NCBI RefSeq assembly: GCF_003286075.1
Contig: NZ_QLUV01000006.1
Coordinates: 62,001-126,000, forward strand
Origin: Paracoccus endophyticus
GTDB lineage: Bacteria > Pseudomonadota > Alphaproteobacteria > Rhodobacterales > Rhodobacteraceae
DNA: 64,000 nt
Direction: 5' to 3'
A program made the position numbers and the translations under genes. Numbering within the stretch: the first letter of the stretch is position 1; each line of letters begins with the position of its first letter. Under the pieces are notes generated by a model. That model was not told where the DNA came from and searched no databases. It saw nothing but the letters and a program-made list of their open reading frames with translations. Positions 37,927-48,142 of the stretch are shown here, one piece after another.

Positions 37927-39216
37927 ATGAACGGGATGACGACCGACATGACCGCGATGACCCAGACCGCCGACGACCTGATCGCCCGCATGGGCGCCGC
38001 CGCCCGCGACGCCGCGGCCGAGCTGGGCTGTGCCGGCGCCGAGCAGAAGCGCGCCGCGCTGATGGCCGCCGCCACCGCGATCCTGGACCGCGAGGGCGCC
38101 ATCCTCGACGCCAATGCCCAGGACGTGGCCATGGCCCAGGCGCGCGACCTGTCGCCGGCGATGATCGACCGCCTCAGGCTGGACGCGGGCCGCATCCGCG
38201 CGATTGCCGAGGGCTTGCGCGCGGTGGCCGACCAGCCCGATCCCGTGGGCCGGGTGCTGGCGGAATGGGACCGGCCGAACGGCCTGCACATCCAGCGCGT
38301 CTTGACCCCGCTGGGGGTGCTGGGGGTGATCTACGAAAGCCGCCCCAACGTGACCGCCGACGCAGGCGCGCTGGCGCTGAAGTCTGGAAATGCCGTGATC
38401 CTGCGGGGCGGCACGGATTCGATCCACTCGTCCACGGCGATCCTGGGCTGCATGACCCAGGGGCTGCGCGACGCGGGCCTGCCCGAGGCGGCGATCCAGA
38501 TGGTGCCCACGCGCGACAGGGCCGCCGTGGCCGCCATGCTGCGCGCGCAGGGGCTGATCGACGTCATCATCCCCCGCGGCGGCAAGGGACTGGTGGGGCT
38601 GGTGCAGGCCGAGGCGCGGGTCCCCGTCTTTGCCCATCTGGAAGGGATCTGCCACGTCTATGCCGATGGCGATGCCGATCTGGCCAAGGCGCGGCGGGTC
38701 GTTCTGAATGCCAAGACGCGTCGCACGGGCATCTGCGGCGCGGCGGAATGCCTGCTGATCGACCGGGCCTTTTACGCCCGGCACGGCGACGTCCTGATCC
38801 GCGACCTGCTGGACGCAGGCGTCGAGGTCCGGGCCGAGGGCGAGCTGGCCGACATCGCGGGCACCGTTCCGGCCCGTCCCGACGATTTCGGGCGCGAGTT
38901 CCTGGACAGCATCATCGCCGCCCGTCTTGTCGATGGCGTGGACGAGGCGATCGCCCATATCCGCCGCTTCGGCTCGGGCCACACCGAATCGATCCTGACG
39001 GAGAACGATGCGACCGCGGCGCGCTTTCTGCAACGGCTCGACAGCGCGATCCTGATGCGCAACGCCTCGACCCAGTTTGCCGATGGGGGCGAGTTCGGCA
39101 TGGGCGCGGAAATCGGCATCGCCACCGGAAAGCTGCACGCCCGCGGGCCGGTGGGCGCCGAACAGTTGACCAGCTTCAAGTACATCGTGACGGGGGACGG
39201 AACGATCCGGTCCTGA
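37927..39216 (+). CDS. proA: Gamma-glutamyl phosphate reductase
   Basis: A 429-residue NADPH-dependent reductase giving glutamate-5-semialdehyde in proline synthesis. Seen are [27 protein letters not shown] (cofactor and substrate region), [13 protein letters not shown], and the catalytic Cys in [14 protein letters not shown] (about residue 270). The C-terminus ends [21 protein letters not shown]...LTSFKY, typical of ProA. Several in-frame ATGs (37927, 37936, 37948, 37957) are possible. The first was taken because it follows the GST stop closely. Confidence 0.94.
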   Translation: MNGMTTDMTAMTQTADDLIARMGAAARDAAAELGCAGAEQKRAALMAAATAILDREGAILDANAQDVAMAQARDLSPAMIDRLRLDAGRIRAIAEGLRAVADQPDPVGRVLAEWDRPNGLHIQRVLTPLGVLGVIYESRPNVTADAGALALKSGNAVILRGGTDSIHSSTAILGCMTQGLRDAGLPEAAIQMVPTRDRAAVAAMLRAQGLIDVIIPRGGKGLVGLVQAEARVPVFAHLEGICHVYADGDADLAKARRVVLNAKTRRTGICGAAECLLIDRAFYARHGDVLIRDLLDAGVEVRAEGELADIAGTVPARPDDFGREFLDSIIAARLVDGVDEAIAHIRRFGSGHTESILTENDATAARFLQRLDSAILMRNASTQFADGGEFGMGAEIGIATGKLHARGPVGAEQLTSFKYIVTGDGTIRS

Positions 39217-39242
39217 CCGCCCGGCGGGGCCGGGCCGGTTCG

Positions 39243-39911
39243 TCAGAACGCGATCTCGGCCCCGGCCTCGTCCAGTTCCCAGCTGACGCGACGGCCGGCG
39301 TCGCGGGCGATCAGGCCCAGCAGCGGGAAATGCACCTCGCCCGGGGCGGGGTCCGGGCGGTGACCGCCGTCCGGCGCGTCCAGCCACCCCCACAGCGACA
39401 GGTCGATCCGCGTGCGCGCCGCCTCGCCCACCAGCCGCCAGCCGGGCCCGGCGCGGCAGACCAGCAGCCGGCCGCCCCAAGGCAGCGCGCTGTCCATGCA
39501 CATCAGGGCCAGCGCGACCATCCGCGCCTCGATCCGGGACAGATCGCCCGCGCCGTCCACCTCGATCGACAGGCGGCCGCCGCGGGCATAGGCGGACAGC
39601 ACCGTCCCAAGCTCGCCGATGCCCATGCGCTGGTCGGCCGCCGCATGACCGAAAGCCACGCGGAACAGCTTGATGCGCGCGCGCGCGGCCTCGACGCTTT
39701 CGCCGATCAGCGACAGTTCGGGCGACTTGGCGATGCCCGGAAACTCGCCCGACATCTCCAGCAGCTCGACCCCGTTCCCGATTGCGCCCAGGGGCGAGAT
39801 CAGGTCATGGCACAGACGCGAGCCGACCAGCGCGGCAAGGTTCAGCCGCCGCAGGGTGTCGTCTGCCGGGGCCATGTGGTCATAGGACAGAATTGCCGCG
39901 GGGTTCATCAC
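39243..39911 (-). CDS. chpT: Histidine phosphotransferase ChpT
   Basis: A 222-residue protein of the CckA-ChpT-CtrA phosphorelay. LAALVGSRLCHDLISPLGAIGNGVELLEM carries the phospho-accepting His (residue 35 from the first ATG) in the dimerisation helix. The C-terminal half is a degenerate kinase-like ATPase domain without ATP-binding motifs. It passes phosphate from CckA to CtrA (and CpdR) to control cell cycle, motility or gene-transfer-agent functions in this group. Starts at 39911 or 39875 are both plausible. It is divergent from the DUF3553 gene. Confidence 0.9.
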   Translation of the reverse strand: MMNPAAILSYDHMAPADDTLRRLNLAALVGSRLCHDLISPLGAIGNGVELLEMSGEFPGIAKSPELSLIGESVEAARARIKLFRVAFGHAAADQRMGIGELGTVLSAYARGGRLSIEVDGAGDLSRIEARMVALALMCMDSALPWGGRLLVCRAGPGWRLVGEAARTRIDLSLWGWLDAPDGGHRPDPAPGEVHFPLLGLIARDAGRRVSWELDEAGAEIAF

Positions 39912-39956
39912 GCGCTAGCCTGCGATGCGGCGGTGCGGGGAAGGTGTCGAAAGGCC

Positions 39957-40151
39957 ATGGTCAACGAAATCCTTGAACCGGGAATGCTGGTGCGCCACCC
40001 CGACGCCCCCGACTGGGGCATCGGCCAGGTCCAGTCGCGGATCGGCGACCGCATCACCATCAACTTCACGGACGCCGGCAAGCAGGTCGTGGATGGCAGT
40101 CGGGTTCGTCTGGCCTTGATCATGGATCATCCCGGCGCGCACGGGTCATAG
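39957..40151 (+). CDS. DUF3553 small protein
   Basis: A 64-residue protein: LEPGMLVRHPDAPDWGIGQVQSRIGDRITINFTDAGKQVV. The HP...WG(I/L)GQVQS...NFE/T pattern is the DUF3553 family, a compact beta domain resembling the CarD/RID-type fold by appearance. Its function is unknown. It is conserved next to chpT in Rhodobacteraceae to my knowledge. An AAAGG lies just upstream of the ATG. Confidence 0.85.
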   Translation: MVNEILEPGMLVRHPDAPDWGIGQVQSRIGDRITINFTDAGKQVVDGSRVRLALIMDHPGAHGS

Positions 40152-40275
40152 ACGCCGACCCTAGATCAACCTGTGCGCGAGTCAAGCGGGATGCCGCCGA
40201 TCCCCGGACATTGCATCCCGCACATCAACGCCCTATGAGGCGCGACGACCCCCGCAAAGGCGCAGCCTGGATCCC

Positions 40276-41058
40276 ATGACCCCTGATCCCGCCTGGTTCG
40301 ACATCCGCATCGCCACGTCGGACATCGACCTCACTGCCGCGCAGCGCCTGCGCTATCGCGTCTTCATCGAGGAGCTGGGCGGCGACGGGCCGCTGGTCGA
40401 TCATGACCGGCGGCTGGAACGCGATGCGTTCGACCCGATCGTGGATCACCTGGTGCTGATCGACACCCGCCGCGATCCGGCGGGGCTGGATCACGTCGTG
40501 GGCGTCTATCGCCTGCTGCCCGGCACGCGGGCCGCCACCTTCGGCCGGTTCTATTGCGACGACGAATACGACCTGACGCGGCTGCGCCAGTCCGGCCGCA
40601 CCCTGCTGGAGCTGGGACGATCCTGCGTCGATCCCGCCTATCGCGGCGGGTCGGGGATGTTCCTGCTGTGGAACGCGCTGGCCGACTATGTCCTGGACCT
40701 TGGCATCGAGATCCTGTTCGGCGTCGCAAGCTTTCACGGCACCGACATCCAGGCACTGGCCCCGGCGCTGTCCTGGCTGCACCATCATCACCTTGCCCCG
40801 CCCGACCTGCGCCCCGTCGCGCGGGCGCCGGGATTCCAGCGCATGGACCTGATTGCCCGGCAGGCGTTGCAGCGCCGCAGCGCGATGGTCGCCATGCCCG
40901 CGCTGATCAAGGCCTATCTGCGGCTGGGCGGCGTCGTGGGCGAGGGGGCGTTCGTGGACCGCGCCTTCAACACCACGGACGTGTTCCTGCTGATGGACAC
41001 CGCCGCGATGTCGGACCGGCACCGCAAGTTCTATCAGGACCGCTGGCAGGGCGCATGA
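40276..41058 (+). CDS. olsB: Ornithine-acyl[acyl-carrier-protein] N-acyltransferase OlsB
   Basis: A 260-residue GNAT-fold enzyme that links a 3-hydroxy fatty acid to ornithine, giving lyso-ornithine lipid. Family marks are RLRYRVFIEELGGDGP near the N-terminus, LELGRSCVDPAYRGG (acyl-donor binding) near residue 113, and LFGVASFHGTD near residue 155. Its stop overlaps the ATG of olsA. Ornithine lipids are phosphorus-free membrane lipids made by many alphaproteobacteria. Confidence 0.92.
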   Translation: MTPDPAWFDIRIATSDIDLTAAQRLRYRVFIEELGGDGPLVDHDRRLERDAFDPIVDHLVLIDTRRDPAGLDHVVGVYRLLPGTRAATFGRFYCDDEYDLTRLRQSGRTLLELGRSCVDPAYRGGSGMFLLWNALADYVLDLGIEILFGVASFHGTDIQALAPALSWLHHHHLAPPDLRPVARAPGFQRMDLIARQALQRRSAMVAMPALIKAYLRLGGVVGEGAFVDRAFNTTDVFLLMDTAAMSDRHRKFYQDRWQGA

Positions 41059-41924
41059 CGGACGCCAGGCTGTCCAGCCCGGCCGCGCGGCCGGACGCCG
41101 CGCCCCCGCCGGACCCCACCCCGACATGGCGCGGCCCGCCGCCCCCTGCCCTGCCCCGCCCCTCGGCCCTGGGCTGGCTGCTGGCGGCCACGCGCGGACT
41201 GTCGGTGCTGTCGGTGCTGGGGGCGGGCGTCGCGCTGATCGTGCCCCTGCGGGCGGCGGAACGCCTGGCCGCCGGGCCGCGCCGCCCTTTGACCGGGCCG
41301 TGGGTGCAGGGCATCTGCCGGCTGTCGCTGTGGCTGATGGGCATCCGCTGGACCCGGCGCGGCCTGCCCATGGCCGGACCGGGCGCGGTGGTGGCCAATC
41401 ATTCAAGCTGGCTGGACATCCTGGTCCTGAACGCCGCCCAGCCGGTGTTCTTTGTCAGCAAGGCCGAGGTCGCCGGATGGCCCGGCATCAACATCCTGAC
41501 CCGTGTCACCGATACCCATTTCGTCACCCGCGACCCTCGCCACGCCCGGACGCAGGCGGCCGAGTTCGCGCACCGCACCGCGGCCGGCCACCGGCTGCTG
41601 TTCTTCCCCGAGGGGACCAGCAGCGACGGGCGGCGCGTGCTTCCGTTCAAGCCGACGCTGTTCCAGGCGTTTCTGGACCCTGCCCTGCCCAAGGGGCTGG
41701 CGGTCCAGCCGGTGACCGCGTGCTATCACGCACCCCCGGACCGGGACCCGCGCTTTTACGGCTGGTGGGGCGACATGGCGCTGGGGCCGCATCTGCTGGC
41801 GGTGCTGTCACAGGTGCGCCAGGGGTCGGTGACCGTCACCCTGCACGCGCCGCTGCCAGTGGCGGGGCAGACGCGCAAGACGCTCGCAACGGCTGCCGAG
41901 GCGGCGGTCCGCAGCGCGTCATAG
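41055..41924 (+). CDS. olsA: Lyso-ornithine lipid O-acyltransferase OlsA
   Basis: A 289-residue membrane-associated PlsC-type acyltransferase that adds the second acyl chain to finish ornithine lipid. A proline-rich N-terminus and a hydrophobic segment (about residues 40-65) precede the catalytic HX4D motif NHSSWLD (about residue 117) and the FFPEGTSSDG motif (about residue 185). The start overlaps the olsB stop as ATGA. The last six bases overlap the convergent SLC13 gene. Confidence 0.92.
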   Translation: MTDARLSSPAARPDAAPPPDPTPTWRGPPPPALPRPSALGWLLAATRGLSVLSVLGAGVALIVPLRAAERLAAGPRRPLTGPWVQGICRLSLWLMGIRWTRRGLPMAGPGAVVANHSSWLDILVLNAAQPVFFVSKAEVAGWPGINILTRVTDTHFVTRDPRHARTQAAEFAHRTAAGHRLLFFPEGTSSDGRRVLPFKPTLFQAFLDPALPKGLAVQPVTACYHAPPDRDPRFYGWWGDMALGPHLLAVLSQVRQGSVTVTLHAPLPVAGQTRKTLATAAEAAVRSAS

Positions 41925-43697
41925 CGGCCAGAACAGCGGAATGACCAGGCAGGCCACGACGCCCGTCACGATGTCCAGCGGCAGGCCCAGGCGCAGAAAG
42001 TCGCTGAACTTGTAGCCGCCGGGACCATAGACCATCATGTGCGTCTGATACCCGATCGGCGTCGCGAACGCGACCGAGGCCGAGAACATCACCGCCACCA
42101 CATAGGCCCGCGGGTCGTGGCCCAGCTGCCGCGCCAGCTCGATGGCGATGGGGGTCAGGATGACCGCGACGGCATTGTTGGACAGCACCTCGGTCATCGC
42201 AAGGCCAAGGAAATAGACGGCCACCAGCGTCCAGAACGGCGACAGGCCGCGCAGCAGCGGCTCGACCGCACCGACGATCATGTGGACGGCGCCCGTGTGT
42301 TCCAGCGCCGCGCCGACCACCAGCATCGAAAAGATCATCGCGAGCAGCCGCGCGTCCACAAAGCCGAACGCCTCGTCCGCGTCCACGCAGCGCGTCACAA
42401 GGATCGCAGCCGCCGCGATCATCGAAAGCGCCATGATGGGGGCCACGTCGAAGGCGGCCAGCACCACGACGGTCAGCAGCGCCGCCACTGCGATGGGGGC
42501 ATGGCGGCGACGGAACGCCTTGGTGGTCGGGTGCGACACGTCCACCAGATCCATGTCCGCCGCCAGCCGCGCGATGTCCTCGGGCGCGCCTTCCAGCAGC
42601 AGTGTGTCGCCGACCCGGATTTCCAGATCGTCCAGCTGCCGGCCGATGTTCTGGTTCCGCCGGTGCGCGGCGATGGGATAGACGCCGTATCGCCGGCGCA
42701 GGCGCAGGTCGCCCAGCCGCCGCCCGATCATCCGCGCGCCGGGGGAAATCAGCACCTCGACCGTTTCGGTCCGCACCGACGACAGCTTGTCCAGCGCGCG
42801 CAGATCCTTGTTCTGCTGCATCTCCAGCAGGTCGGACATGTTGGACCGCAGCACGACGCGGTCCCCCGCCTCCAGCACGACATTCGCCATGTCGCGCCGC
42901 AGCGAGGCGTCGCCCCGCAGCACGTCGATGACGCGCACGGCCTCGCGCTTGAACATGGGCACTTCGTTGACGTTCATGCCGACGATGCCGCTGTCCTCGG
43001 GGATGGCAACCTCGGTGAAGTATTTCATCTCGGGCCGGTTCGACAGGAACGCCGACATCGAGGTCCGCTCGGGCAGCAGGCGGTTGCCGAAGACCGCGAT
43101 GAAGGCGGCGCCCGCCAATGTCACCGCAAGCCCGACCGGGAAGATGTCGAAGATGCCGAACGGCTCCATCCCCATCTCCTGCACGACGCCGTCGACCAGC
43201 AGGTTGGTCGAGGTGCCGATCAGCGTCAGCATCCCCCCCATGACGGTGAAGAAGCTCAGCGGCATGAGCAGCTTGGACGGCAGGGTCTTCGTGCGGTGCG
43301 CGACCTGGATGACGATCGGGATCATGACGGCCACGACCGGCGTGTTGTTCATGATCCCCGAGGCCAGGCAGACAAAGGCGAACAGCCCGCAGATGGTCAG
43401 GACCGGGCGCGTATCGGCGCGGCGCGCGACAAGCTGGCTCAGCTGGTCCAGCGCGCCGGTCCGCACCAGCCCGCCCATCAGGATGAACATGAACGCGATG
43501 GTCCAGGGCGCGGCGTTCGACAGCACCCGTCCGGCATCGTCCAGCGGCACGAGGCCCAGCACCAGCATCACCGCCGCCGTGCCGAAGGCGACCACTTCGG
43601 GGGGGTTCTTCTCGCGCAGGAACATGACGAACATGACGGCGATGATGATCAGCGTGGCGATCGCTGCAGGCTGGCCTGTAAGGCTGAAACCGAACAT
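41919..43697 (-). CDS. SLC13/DASS-type anion permease with two RCK_C domains
   Basis: A 592-residue carrier. Two membrane halves (about residues 1-180 and 390-592) contain the SLC13 signatures MNNTPVVAVMIPIV...LLMPLSFFTVMGGMLTLIGTSTNLLV and LSNNAVAVILTPIAIELA...VAFATPIGYQTHMMVYGPGGY. Between them lie two cytoplasmic TrkA-C/RCK_C regulatory domains (about residues 195-385). Members move sulfate, phosphate or dicarboxylates with sodium or protons; the substrate here is open. The start at MFGFSLTG follows the family. Confidence 0.87.
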   Translation of the reverse strand: MFGFSLTGQPAAIATLIIIAVMFVMFLREKNPPEVVAFGTAAVMLVLGLVPLDDAGRVLSNAAPWTIAFMFILMGGLVRTGALDQLSQLVARRADTRPVLTICGLFAFVCLASGIMNNTPVVAVMIPIVIQVAHRTKTLPSKLLMPLSFFTVMGGMLTLIGTSTNLLVDGVVQEMGMEPFGIFDIFPVGLAVTLAGAAFIAVFGNRLLPERTSMSAFLSNRPEMKYFTEVAIPEDSGIVGMNVNEVPMFKREAVRVIDVLRGDASLRRDMANVVLEAGDRVVLRSNMSDLLEMQQNKDLRALDKLSSVRTETVEVLISPGARMIGRRLGDLRLRRRYGVYPIAAHRRNQNIGRQLDDLEIRVGDTLLLEGAPEDIARLAADMDLVDVSHPTTKAFRRRHAPIAVAALLTVVVLAAFDVAPIMALSMIAAAAILVTRCVDADEAFGFVDARLLAMIFSMLVVGAALEHTGAVHMIVGAVEPLLRGLSPFWTLVAVYFLGLAMTEVLSNNAVAVILTPIAIELARQLGHDPRAYVVAVMFSASVAFATPIGYQTHMMVYGPGGYKFSDFLRLGLPLDIVTGVVACLVIPLFWPL

Positions 43698-43818
43698 CGG
43701 GCGCGGACTTTCGATGGCACCGGACCAAATCCGGCCCGCGGCATCTGCCCGATTCCCGCTGGACGTGCAAGGCAATCACGGCCGCGCGAGCGGGCGGCAG
43801 GGGACGCAGGAGGCCGGT

Positions 43819-44637
43819 TCAGCCCTGCGGATTGGCCTGCGCCAGCCGCCCGCCATCCCTCAGCGGGGCGACGCTGGTGGCCATGCCGGTGCGGTCGTCC
43901 GTCACCACCAGGACGCCCGAGATCGTCGCCTCGCCCTCGGCGGGGGTAAAGCGGTCGCGCGGCATCCCGGTCAGGAACCGGCGCAACGGCTCGGCCTTGT
44001 CCATGCCGATCACGCTGTCATAGTCGCCGCACATGCCCGCGTCCGACAGATAGGCGGTGCCGCGCGGCAGGACCTGCGCGTCGGCTGTCGGAACATGGGT
44101 GTGGGTGCCCACGACAAGGCTGGCGCGGCCGTCGCACCAGTGGCCCATCGCCATCTTCTCGCTGGTGGCCTCGGCGTGCATGTCCAGCACCGCGGCCTGC
44201 ACCATTCCGCCCGGCGGATGGGCGCGCAGCACGGCATCGACGGCGCTGAACGGATCGTCGAAGGGCCGCTTCATGAAGACCTGCCCCAGCACCTGCGTCA
44301 CCAGCACCTTGCGGCCCCGTGCGTCGGCAAAGACCCGCGCCCCGCGGCCCGGCGCCTCGCGCGCAAAGTTCAGCGGCCGCAGGACGCGCGGTTCGCTTTC
44401 GATGAACTGCATCATGTCCTTCTGGTCGAAGGCATGGTCGCCCAGCGTGATGCAGTCGGCGCCCGCGTCCAGGATCAGCCGCGCGTGGGCGCCGGTCAGC
44501 CCCATGCCGCCGCTGGCGTTCTCGCCGTTGACGATGGTGAAATCGGCCTTCAGCCGCGCCTTCAGCGGGCTAAGCCGTTCGGTGATGGCGCGCCGGCCCG
44601 CGCGCCCCATGACATCGCCCAGGAACAGAATTCGCAT
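43819..44637 (-). CDS. YmdB-type metallophosphoesterase (TIGR00282 family)
   Basis: A 272-residue two-metal phosphodiesterase. Metal ligands sit in FLGDVMGRAGR, VNGENASGG, LGDHAFDQKD, VLDMHAEATSEK and VGTHTHVPTAD, in the family order. Bacillus YmdB hydrolyses cyclic nucleotides in vitro and affects gene expression; the role in alphaproteobacteria is not settled. The ATG at 44637 begins MRILFLGD, the exact family start. It is divergent from ftsY. Confidence 0.9.
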   Translation of the reverse strand: MRILFLGDVMGRAGRRAITERLSPLKARLKADFTIVNGENASGGMGLTGAHARLILDAGADCITLGDHAFDQKDMMQFIESEPRVLRPLNFAREAPGRGARVFADARGRKVLVTQVLGQVFMKRPFDDPFSAVDAVLRAHPPGGMVQAAVLDMHAEATSEKMAMGHWCDGRASLVVGTHTHVPTADAQVLPRGTAYLSDAGMCGDYDSVIGMDKAEPLRRFLTGMPRDRFTPAEGEATISGVLVVTDDRTGMATSVAPLRDGGRLAQANPQG

Positions 44638-44759
44638 GACGTCGGGGTTACGGCTTTGCGGCGCGCGCCTCAAGCCCGCAGTTCGCCGACGGCGCCCGGT
44701 GCCCTTTCCCTTTCCCGCCCGAGCCCCTAGGTTCCCCGAAACGCCGGGGGTATCGCCAG

Positions 44760-45875
44760 ATGTCGTTTCTCAGCAAGCTGCGTGACCGGCTGACCCGGTC
44801 GTCGTCCCGCATCGGCGCGGGCCTGGACGACATCGTGTCCGACGCGCCCGCCACCGCACCGGACCGCCCCGCCCTGCCCGAGGCGGTCGCACCGGCCATG
44901 CCGCAGGCCCCTGCCCCTCAGCCGCATCCCGCCCCCGCGCCCGCGATGGCCCCAGAGCGCCCCGGCGCGGCACAGCCTCAACAGCCGCAAGCGCAGCCGG
45001 GCCTGATGGGTCGCCTGTTCGGCCGCGACAGCACTCCGGCCGAACCCCGGCGCGAGCTGGACGACGCCATGCTGGAGGAGCTGGAGGACATGCTGATCGC
45101 CGCCGACATGGGCACCGACACCGCCCTGCGGGTCACGGCCAACATCGCCGAGGGGCGCATGGGCCGCCGCATCGGCGCGACCGAGCTGAAGCAGGCGCTG
45201 GCCGACGAGATCACGCGCATCATGACGCCGGTGGCCCGGCCGCTGCCGCTCTATCCGAAAAAGCCGCAGGTCGTGCTGGTCGTTGGCGTCAACGGGTCGG
45301 GCAAGACGACGACCATCGGCAAGCTGGCCAGCCAGTTCCGCGCGGCGGGGAAAAAGGTGGTGATCGCCGCGGGCGACACCTTCCGCGCGGCGGCGGTCGA
45401 ACAGTTGCAGGTCTGGGGACAGCGCGCGGGCGTGCCGGTGATGGTCGCGCCGCAGGGGTCGGACCCCGCCAGCCTTGCCTATGACGCGATGGCGCGCGCC
45501 GAGGCCGAGGGCGCCGACCTGCTGATGATCGACACCGCTGGCCGCCTGCAGAACCGCGCCGACCTGATGGAGGAGCTGGCCAAGATCGTCCGCGTCATCC
45601 GCAAGAAGGACCCGTCCGCCCCGCACAACACCCTGCTGGTGCTGGACGCGACCACCGGGCAGAATGCGCTGAGCCAGGTCGAGACGTTCCGCAAGCTGGC
45701 CGACGTGTCGGGCCTGGTGATGACCAAGCTGGACGGCACGGCGCGTGGCGGCGTTCTGGTGGCGCTGGCCGACAAGTTCGGCCTGCCCATCCATGCGATC
45801 GGGGTGGGCGAGCAGATCGACGATCTGGACGCCTTTGACGCGGGGGATTTCGCGAAGGCGCTGGTCGGGATCTGA
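44760..45875 (+). CDS. ftsY: Signal recognition particle receptor FtsY
   Basis: A 371-residue SRP GTPase that docks ribosome-SRP complexes at the membrane. A Pro/Ala-rich, moderately acidic N-terminal segment (about residues 25-85) is followed by the N domain (LDDAMLEELEDMLIAADMG). The G domain comes next: GVNGSGKTTTIGKLA (P-loop, about 178-192), DTFRAAAVEQL, DTAGRLQ and TKLDG. The C-terminal helix FDAGDFAKALVG is typical. No neighbours share its function. Confidence 0.95.
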   Translation: MSFLSKLRDRLTRSSSRIGAGLDDIVSDAPATAPDRPALPEAVAPAMPQAPAPQPHPAPAPAMAPERPGAAQPQQPQAQPGLMGRLFGRDSTPAEPRRELDDAMLEELEDMLIAADMGTDTALRVTANIAEGRMGRRIGATELKQALADEITRIMTPVARPLPLYPKKPQVVLVVGVNGSGKTTTIGKLASQFRAAGKKVVIAAGDTFRAAAVEQLQVWGQRAGVPVMVAPQGSDPASLAYDAMARAEAEGADLLMIDTAGRLQNRADLMEELAKIVRVIRKKDPSAPHNTLLVLDATTGQNALSQVETFRKLADVSGLVMTKLDGTARGGVLVALADKFGLPIHAIGVGEQIDDLDAFDAGDFAKALVGI

Positions 45876-46024
45876 GACCGTCGCAGCGCGCGTCACGGCA
45901 CCCGCGCCCGCAATCGGCGCGGCGCGCCCAAGCCGTCCCGGGCGCTGTGCCTTGCGACTGATCCGCACGGGACAGGGCCGGCCACAGGTTGCGTCCCCGC
46001 GGCCGCCCGCCCCCGCCGCGTCTC

Positions 46025-46294
46025 TCAGCCGTTGTGCTCGACCGGCGTGCCGTCCTCTTCCTCGAACAGTTGCCGGGCGTTCGCGGCGTCGGCCGACAGC
46101 CACAGCTTGCCGCCATCGGTCGAGGCGATCGCGGACAGCGACAGATAATGGTGGTGGCTGTCGTGCTGCCCGTGCGCGGGGTCCTTGCGCTTCATCTTGA
46201 TGCGCTGGCCGTCCATGTGATCGACCACGCCCACATGAACGCCGTCTGCGCCCACGATCTCCATGCCGTTCTGGATGTCGCTTGCCGTTGCCAT
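46025..46294 (-). CDS. DUF2171 protein
   Basis: An 89-residue soluble protein. It reads SDIQNGMEIVGADGVHVGVVDHMDGQRIKMKRKDP, then a His-rich stretch (HGQHDSHHHYLSL), which matches the DUF2171 family, a small PRC-barrel-like domain. Its function is unknown. CAGGAGAT precedes the ATG; the longer upstream frame has no family match. It sits about 100 bases downstream of hisG. Confidence 0.82.
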   Translation of the reverse strand: MATASDIQNGMEIVGADGVHVGVVDHMDGQRIKMKRKDPAHGQHDSHHHYLSLSAIASTDGGKLWLSADAANARQLFEEEDGTPVEHNG

Positions 46295-46391
46295 CGCTGA
46301 TCTCCTGCCGGGGTCGGTCCGGTGCCGCTGCTGCGGCACGCTCGGAGGCCCAACGCGCCAGGGGCCGGTTCGGTCCCGCTGGCCGTCCCGG

Positions 46392-47069
46392 TCAGACACA
46401 AAGCCGCGCCAGGAAGGCGCGCGCCTCGGGCCGGTCGGCGGCCGCGCGGGCCGCGAACAGCGTCGCCTGGCTTGCGTGGATCAGCGCGTCGGGCAGGATC
46501 TTCAGGTGGTTGGCGCGCAGCGTCTCGCCCGAACTGGTGATGTCGGCGATGGCCTCGGCGGTCAGGTTCGCGACCGTGCCTTCGGTCGCGCCCTGGCTGT
46601 CCACCAGCTGATAATCGGCAACCTCGTGGGCCGACAGGAACGCCCGCACCAGGCGGTGATATTTGGTGGCAATCCGCAGCCGGAACCCGTGGGCCTGGCG
46701 AAAGTCACGGGCGATGGTGGCCAGATCGTCCAGGCCTTCGCAGTCGCGCCAGCAGGCGGGCACGGCCAGCACCAGATCGGCGTGGCCGAAGCCCATCGGC
46801 GCGACCTCGACCACGTCCGAGCGCCAGCCCGCCAGCTTTTCGCGCACCAGATCCGAGCCGGTCACGCCCAGGTCGATGCGCCCGGCCGCCAGTTCGCGCG
46901 GGATCTCGCCCGCCGACAGCAGGACCAGCTGCACGCCATCCGCCCCCTCGACCCGGCCGGCATATTCGCGGTCCGATCCGCTGCGGGCCAGCCGCACGCC
47001 GCGATGGGCGAACCAGTCGAAGGTCTGCTCCATCAGCCGTCCCTTGGACGGCACCCCCAGCTTCAGCAT
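46392..47069 (-). CDS. hisG: ATP phosphoribosyltransferase catalytic subunit HisG (short form)
   Basis: A 225-residue enzyme for the first step of histidine synthesis. It starts [15 protein letters not shown] and contains GVTGSDLVREK, LRIATKYHRLVRAFL and the phosphoribosyl-binding loop VDSQGATEGTVANLTAEAIADITSSGETL. It lacks the C-terminal ACT-like regulatory domain of long HisG, so it needs HisZ for activity and feedback control. It overlaps hisZ by seven bases. Confidence 0.95.
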   Translation of the reverse strand: MLKLGVPSKGRLMEQTFDWFAHRGVRLARSGSDREYAGRVEGADGVQLVLLSAGEIPRELAAGRIDLGVTGSDLVREKLAGWRSDVVEVAPMGFGHADLVLAVPACWRDCEGLDDLATIARDFRQAHGFRLRIATKYHRLVRAFLSAHEVADYQLVDSQGATEGTVANLTAEAIADITSSGETLRANHLKILPDALIHASQATLFAARAAADRPEARAFLARLCV

Positions 47070-48142
47070 AGCTCGGCCACCAGCCCGGGGCGGATGATGC
47101 CGCCCACGGCCGGGATCGCCGCCCCCTGCCCCAGCACACGGGTCAGCGCGTCATAGCGCCCGCCCGAGGCGACCGGCGGCCAGTCGGGACGATGGGGCGC
47201 GGTAAAGGAAAACGTCATGCCGTCATAATATTCCATGGTGCGCCGCCCGTGGCTGGCGTCAAAGCGGATCGTCGCGGGGTCGATGCCCCGCCCGGCGATG
47301 GCGTCCAGACGCCCGGACAGGCGGGCCACCGCCTCGGCAATGGCAGGGATATGGTCGGCCAGAACGCGCAGTTCGTCCAGCGCGGCAGGCGCGGGGCCGG
47401 CCACCCCGAACAGCCGGTGCAGCCGCTCGCGCCAGATCGGGGGCAGCACCGGCTCTGCCCGGTCGGCCTCGAGCCGGCGGATGCGGTCCTGCATGGCCCC
47501 GGACGAGCGCAGCCCGGTCCAGGGCGCGTCGTTGACGGCAAAGCTGCGTGGGGGCACGGGACGGGAAAACCGCTCCAGCATCCGCTCGAACCGCGCGGGC
47601 CGCCAGATATGGTGGGACAGCGCCGCGCGGCGGGCGTCCGACAGGGGCAATCCCGCGACCGCATCCAGCAGCAGGTCCATGTCGCCCATCGTGGCGTCCA
47701 GCGACAGCGGCGCAAGGATCGCGTGGAACATCGCAAAGACCTCGGCGTCGGCGTCCGGGTCGCGCGAGAACAGCTCGAATCCCGCCTGCAGGTATTCGTT
47801 ATCGCGCGGGTGCTCGGGGCGCGTGTCGCCCTGGTCCTGCTTGCGAAAGACCTCGCCCAGATAGCAATAGCGCGCCGGCTCCGCCCCGCCGGCCATGTGC
47901 ATCTGCACCACCGGCACGGTGAAATCGGGACGCAGCACGACCTCTCCGCGCACGGGGTCGGTGGTGACATAGGCGCGGGCGCGGATATCCTCGCCATACA
48001 GGTCCAGCAGCGTGTCGGCGGGCAGCAGGATGTCGGGCGCGACCTCGACCGCGCCCGCCGCGCGGAACGCATCAAGGATGCGGCGGCCGGCGGCCTGCTT
48101 GGCGGTGCGGGGGATCGGCGGCAAGGCGGGGCGCAAGGTCAT
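47063..48142 (-). CDS. hisZ: ATP phosphoribosyltransferase regulatory subunit HisZ
   Basis: A 359-residue HisRS paralogue without aminoacylation activity that pairs with short HisG. Class-II synthetase-like features remain: [45 protein letters not shown] and [14 protein letters not shown] with GGRYDAL. The C-terminal anticodon-binding domain of true HisS is missing. Its start overlaps the hisS stop by four bases (ATGA), so hisS-hisZ-hisG form one coupled unit. Confidence 0.93.
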   Translation of the reverse strand: MTLRPALPPIPRTAKQAAGRRILDAFRAAGAVEVAPDILLPADTLLDLYGEDIRARAYVTTDPVRGEVVLRPDFTVPVVQMHMAGGAEPARYCYLGEVFRKQDQGDTRPEHPRDNEYLQAGFELFSRDPDADAEVFAMFHAILAPLSLDATMGDMDLLLDAVAGLPLSDARRAALSHHIWRPARFERMLERFSRPVPPRSFAVNDAPWTGLRSSGAMQDRIRRLEADRAEPVLPPIWRERLHRLFGVAGPAPAALDELRVLADHIPAIAEAVARLSGRLDAIAGRGIDPATIRFDASHGRRTMEYYDGMTFSFTAPHRPDWPPVASGGRYDALTRVLGQGAAIPAVGGIIRPGLVAELC